From Bacillota bacterium (GTDB taxonomy: Bacteria; Bacillota_C; Negativicutes; Sporomusales; Sporomusaceae), in the NCBI GenBank assembly GCA_023441125.1, contig JAEZQV010000374.1, forward strand, positions 1 to 6,272: a stretch of DNA of 6,272 nt. Direction: 5' to 3'. This document shows, in pieces, positions 5,970 to 6,272 of this stretch; position 1 is the stretch's first letter, and each line of letters starts with the position of its first letter. The position numbers were made by a program, and so were the translations under genes. The notes beneath the pieces are model-generated. The model did not search any database. It saw only the letters and a program-made list of their open reading frames with translations, and was not told where the DNA came from.

Positions 5970-6272
5970 TTATAAAACTCTGGCCAGAAACTCTCTGGTT
6001 CTTGGGTTCTCCGGACTGTTAAATATTTTCTCCGGCTTGCCCTCTTCCACAATATAGCCTTTGTCCATAAACACAACCCGGTCGGCAACTTCCCGGGCAA
6101 AACCCATTTCATGGGTAACTACGACCATGGTCATTCCTTCTTTGGCCAGTTGCTTCATAACTTCCAGTACATCCCCGACCAGCTCGGGATCAAGGGCGGA
6201 AGTGGGTTCGTCAAAGAGCAGCATTTTGGGCTTCATGGCCAAGGCCCGCGCGATCGCCACCCGCTGCTGCTG
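5970..6272 (-). CDS. polar amino acid ABC transporter ATPase (GlnQ-like), N-terminus cut by window
   Basis: The last 100 residues of an ATPase of about 240 residues that powers the adjacent importer from the cytoplasmic side. The window cuts in just after the LSGG signature, leaving [16 protein letters not shown]. Walker B is MLLFDEP with catalytic Glu22, the D-loop is SALDP, and the switch histidine is His54 in VVVTHEM. The C-terminal [19 protein letters not shown] and [10 protein letters not shown] are typical of GlnQ/HisP-type proteins. Twelve bases separate its stop from the permease start. The Walker A half and the operon promoter lie beyond the right end of the window. Confidence 0.92.
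   Translation of the reverse strand, partial: QQQRVAIARALAMKPKMLLFDEPTSALDPELVGDVLEVMKQLAKEGMTMVVVTHEMGFAREVADRVVFMDKGYIVEEGKPEKIFNSPENPRTREFLARVL

Overview
All six genes lie on the minus strand, so transcription runs from the right end of the window to the left. In that order they are: the C-terminal third of a polar amino acid ABC transporter ATPase (6272-5970, 5' end cut by the window), its permease (5957-5268), its lipoprotein substrate-binding protein (5140-4253), a non-acylating NAD(P)-dependent aldehyde dehydrogenase (3928-2510), a PucR/CdaR-type regulator (2378-1143), and a class III 4-aminobutyrate-type aminotransferase (945-1, 3' end cut).

The window suggests a Firmicute of middling GC. 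Ribosome binding sites are strong AGGAGG-type sequences, the binding protein has a lipobox signal peptide, the promoter is sigma-A like, and stem-loop plus T-run terminators are present. The codon use and protein flavour would fit an anaerobic, spore-forming Negativicute (Sporomusa/Pelosinus-like), but this is an impression and not a demonstrated assignment.

The content fits an import-and-degrade module for an omega-amino acid such as GABA, beta-alanine or 5-aminovalerate. The ABC transporter would import it, the PLP aminotransferase would convert it to a semialdehyde, the aldehyde dehydrogenase would oxidise that to the dicarboxylate semialdehyde's acid, and the PucR-type protein would sense the substrate. 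PucR-type control of gab genes is known from Corynebacterium glutamicum GabR. The exact substrate cannot be read from the sequence.

The most interesting part is the 324-base gap between the binding protein and the aldehyde dehydrogenase (3929-4252). It holds a terminator for the transporter operon, a 28-bp dyad, a near-consensus sigma-A promoter (TTGACG-17-TATACT), a 26-codon upstream reading frame with a second intrinsic terminator inside it, a small hairpin, and then the true ribosome binding site and GTG start. A terminator between a promoter and its gene points to transcription attenuation. I recognise no known riboswitch or T-box there. I saw no RNA genes, mobile elements, CRISPR arrays or genes on the plus strand.
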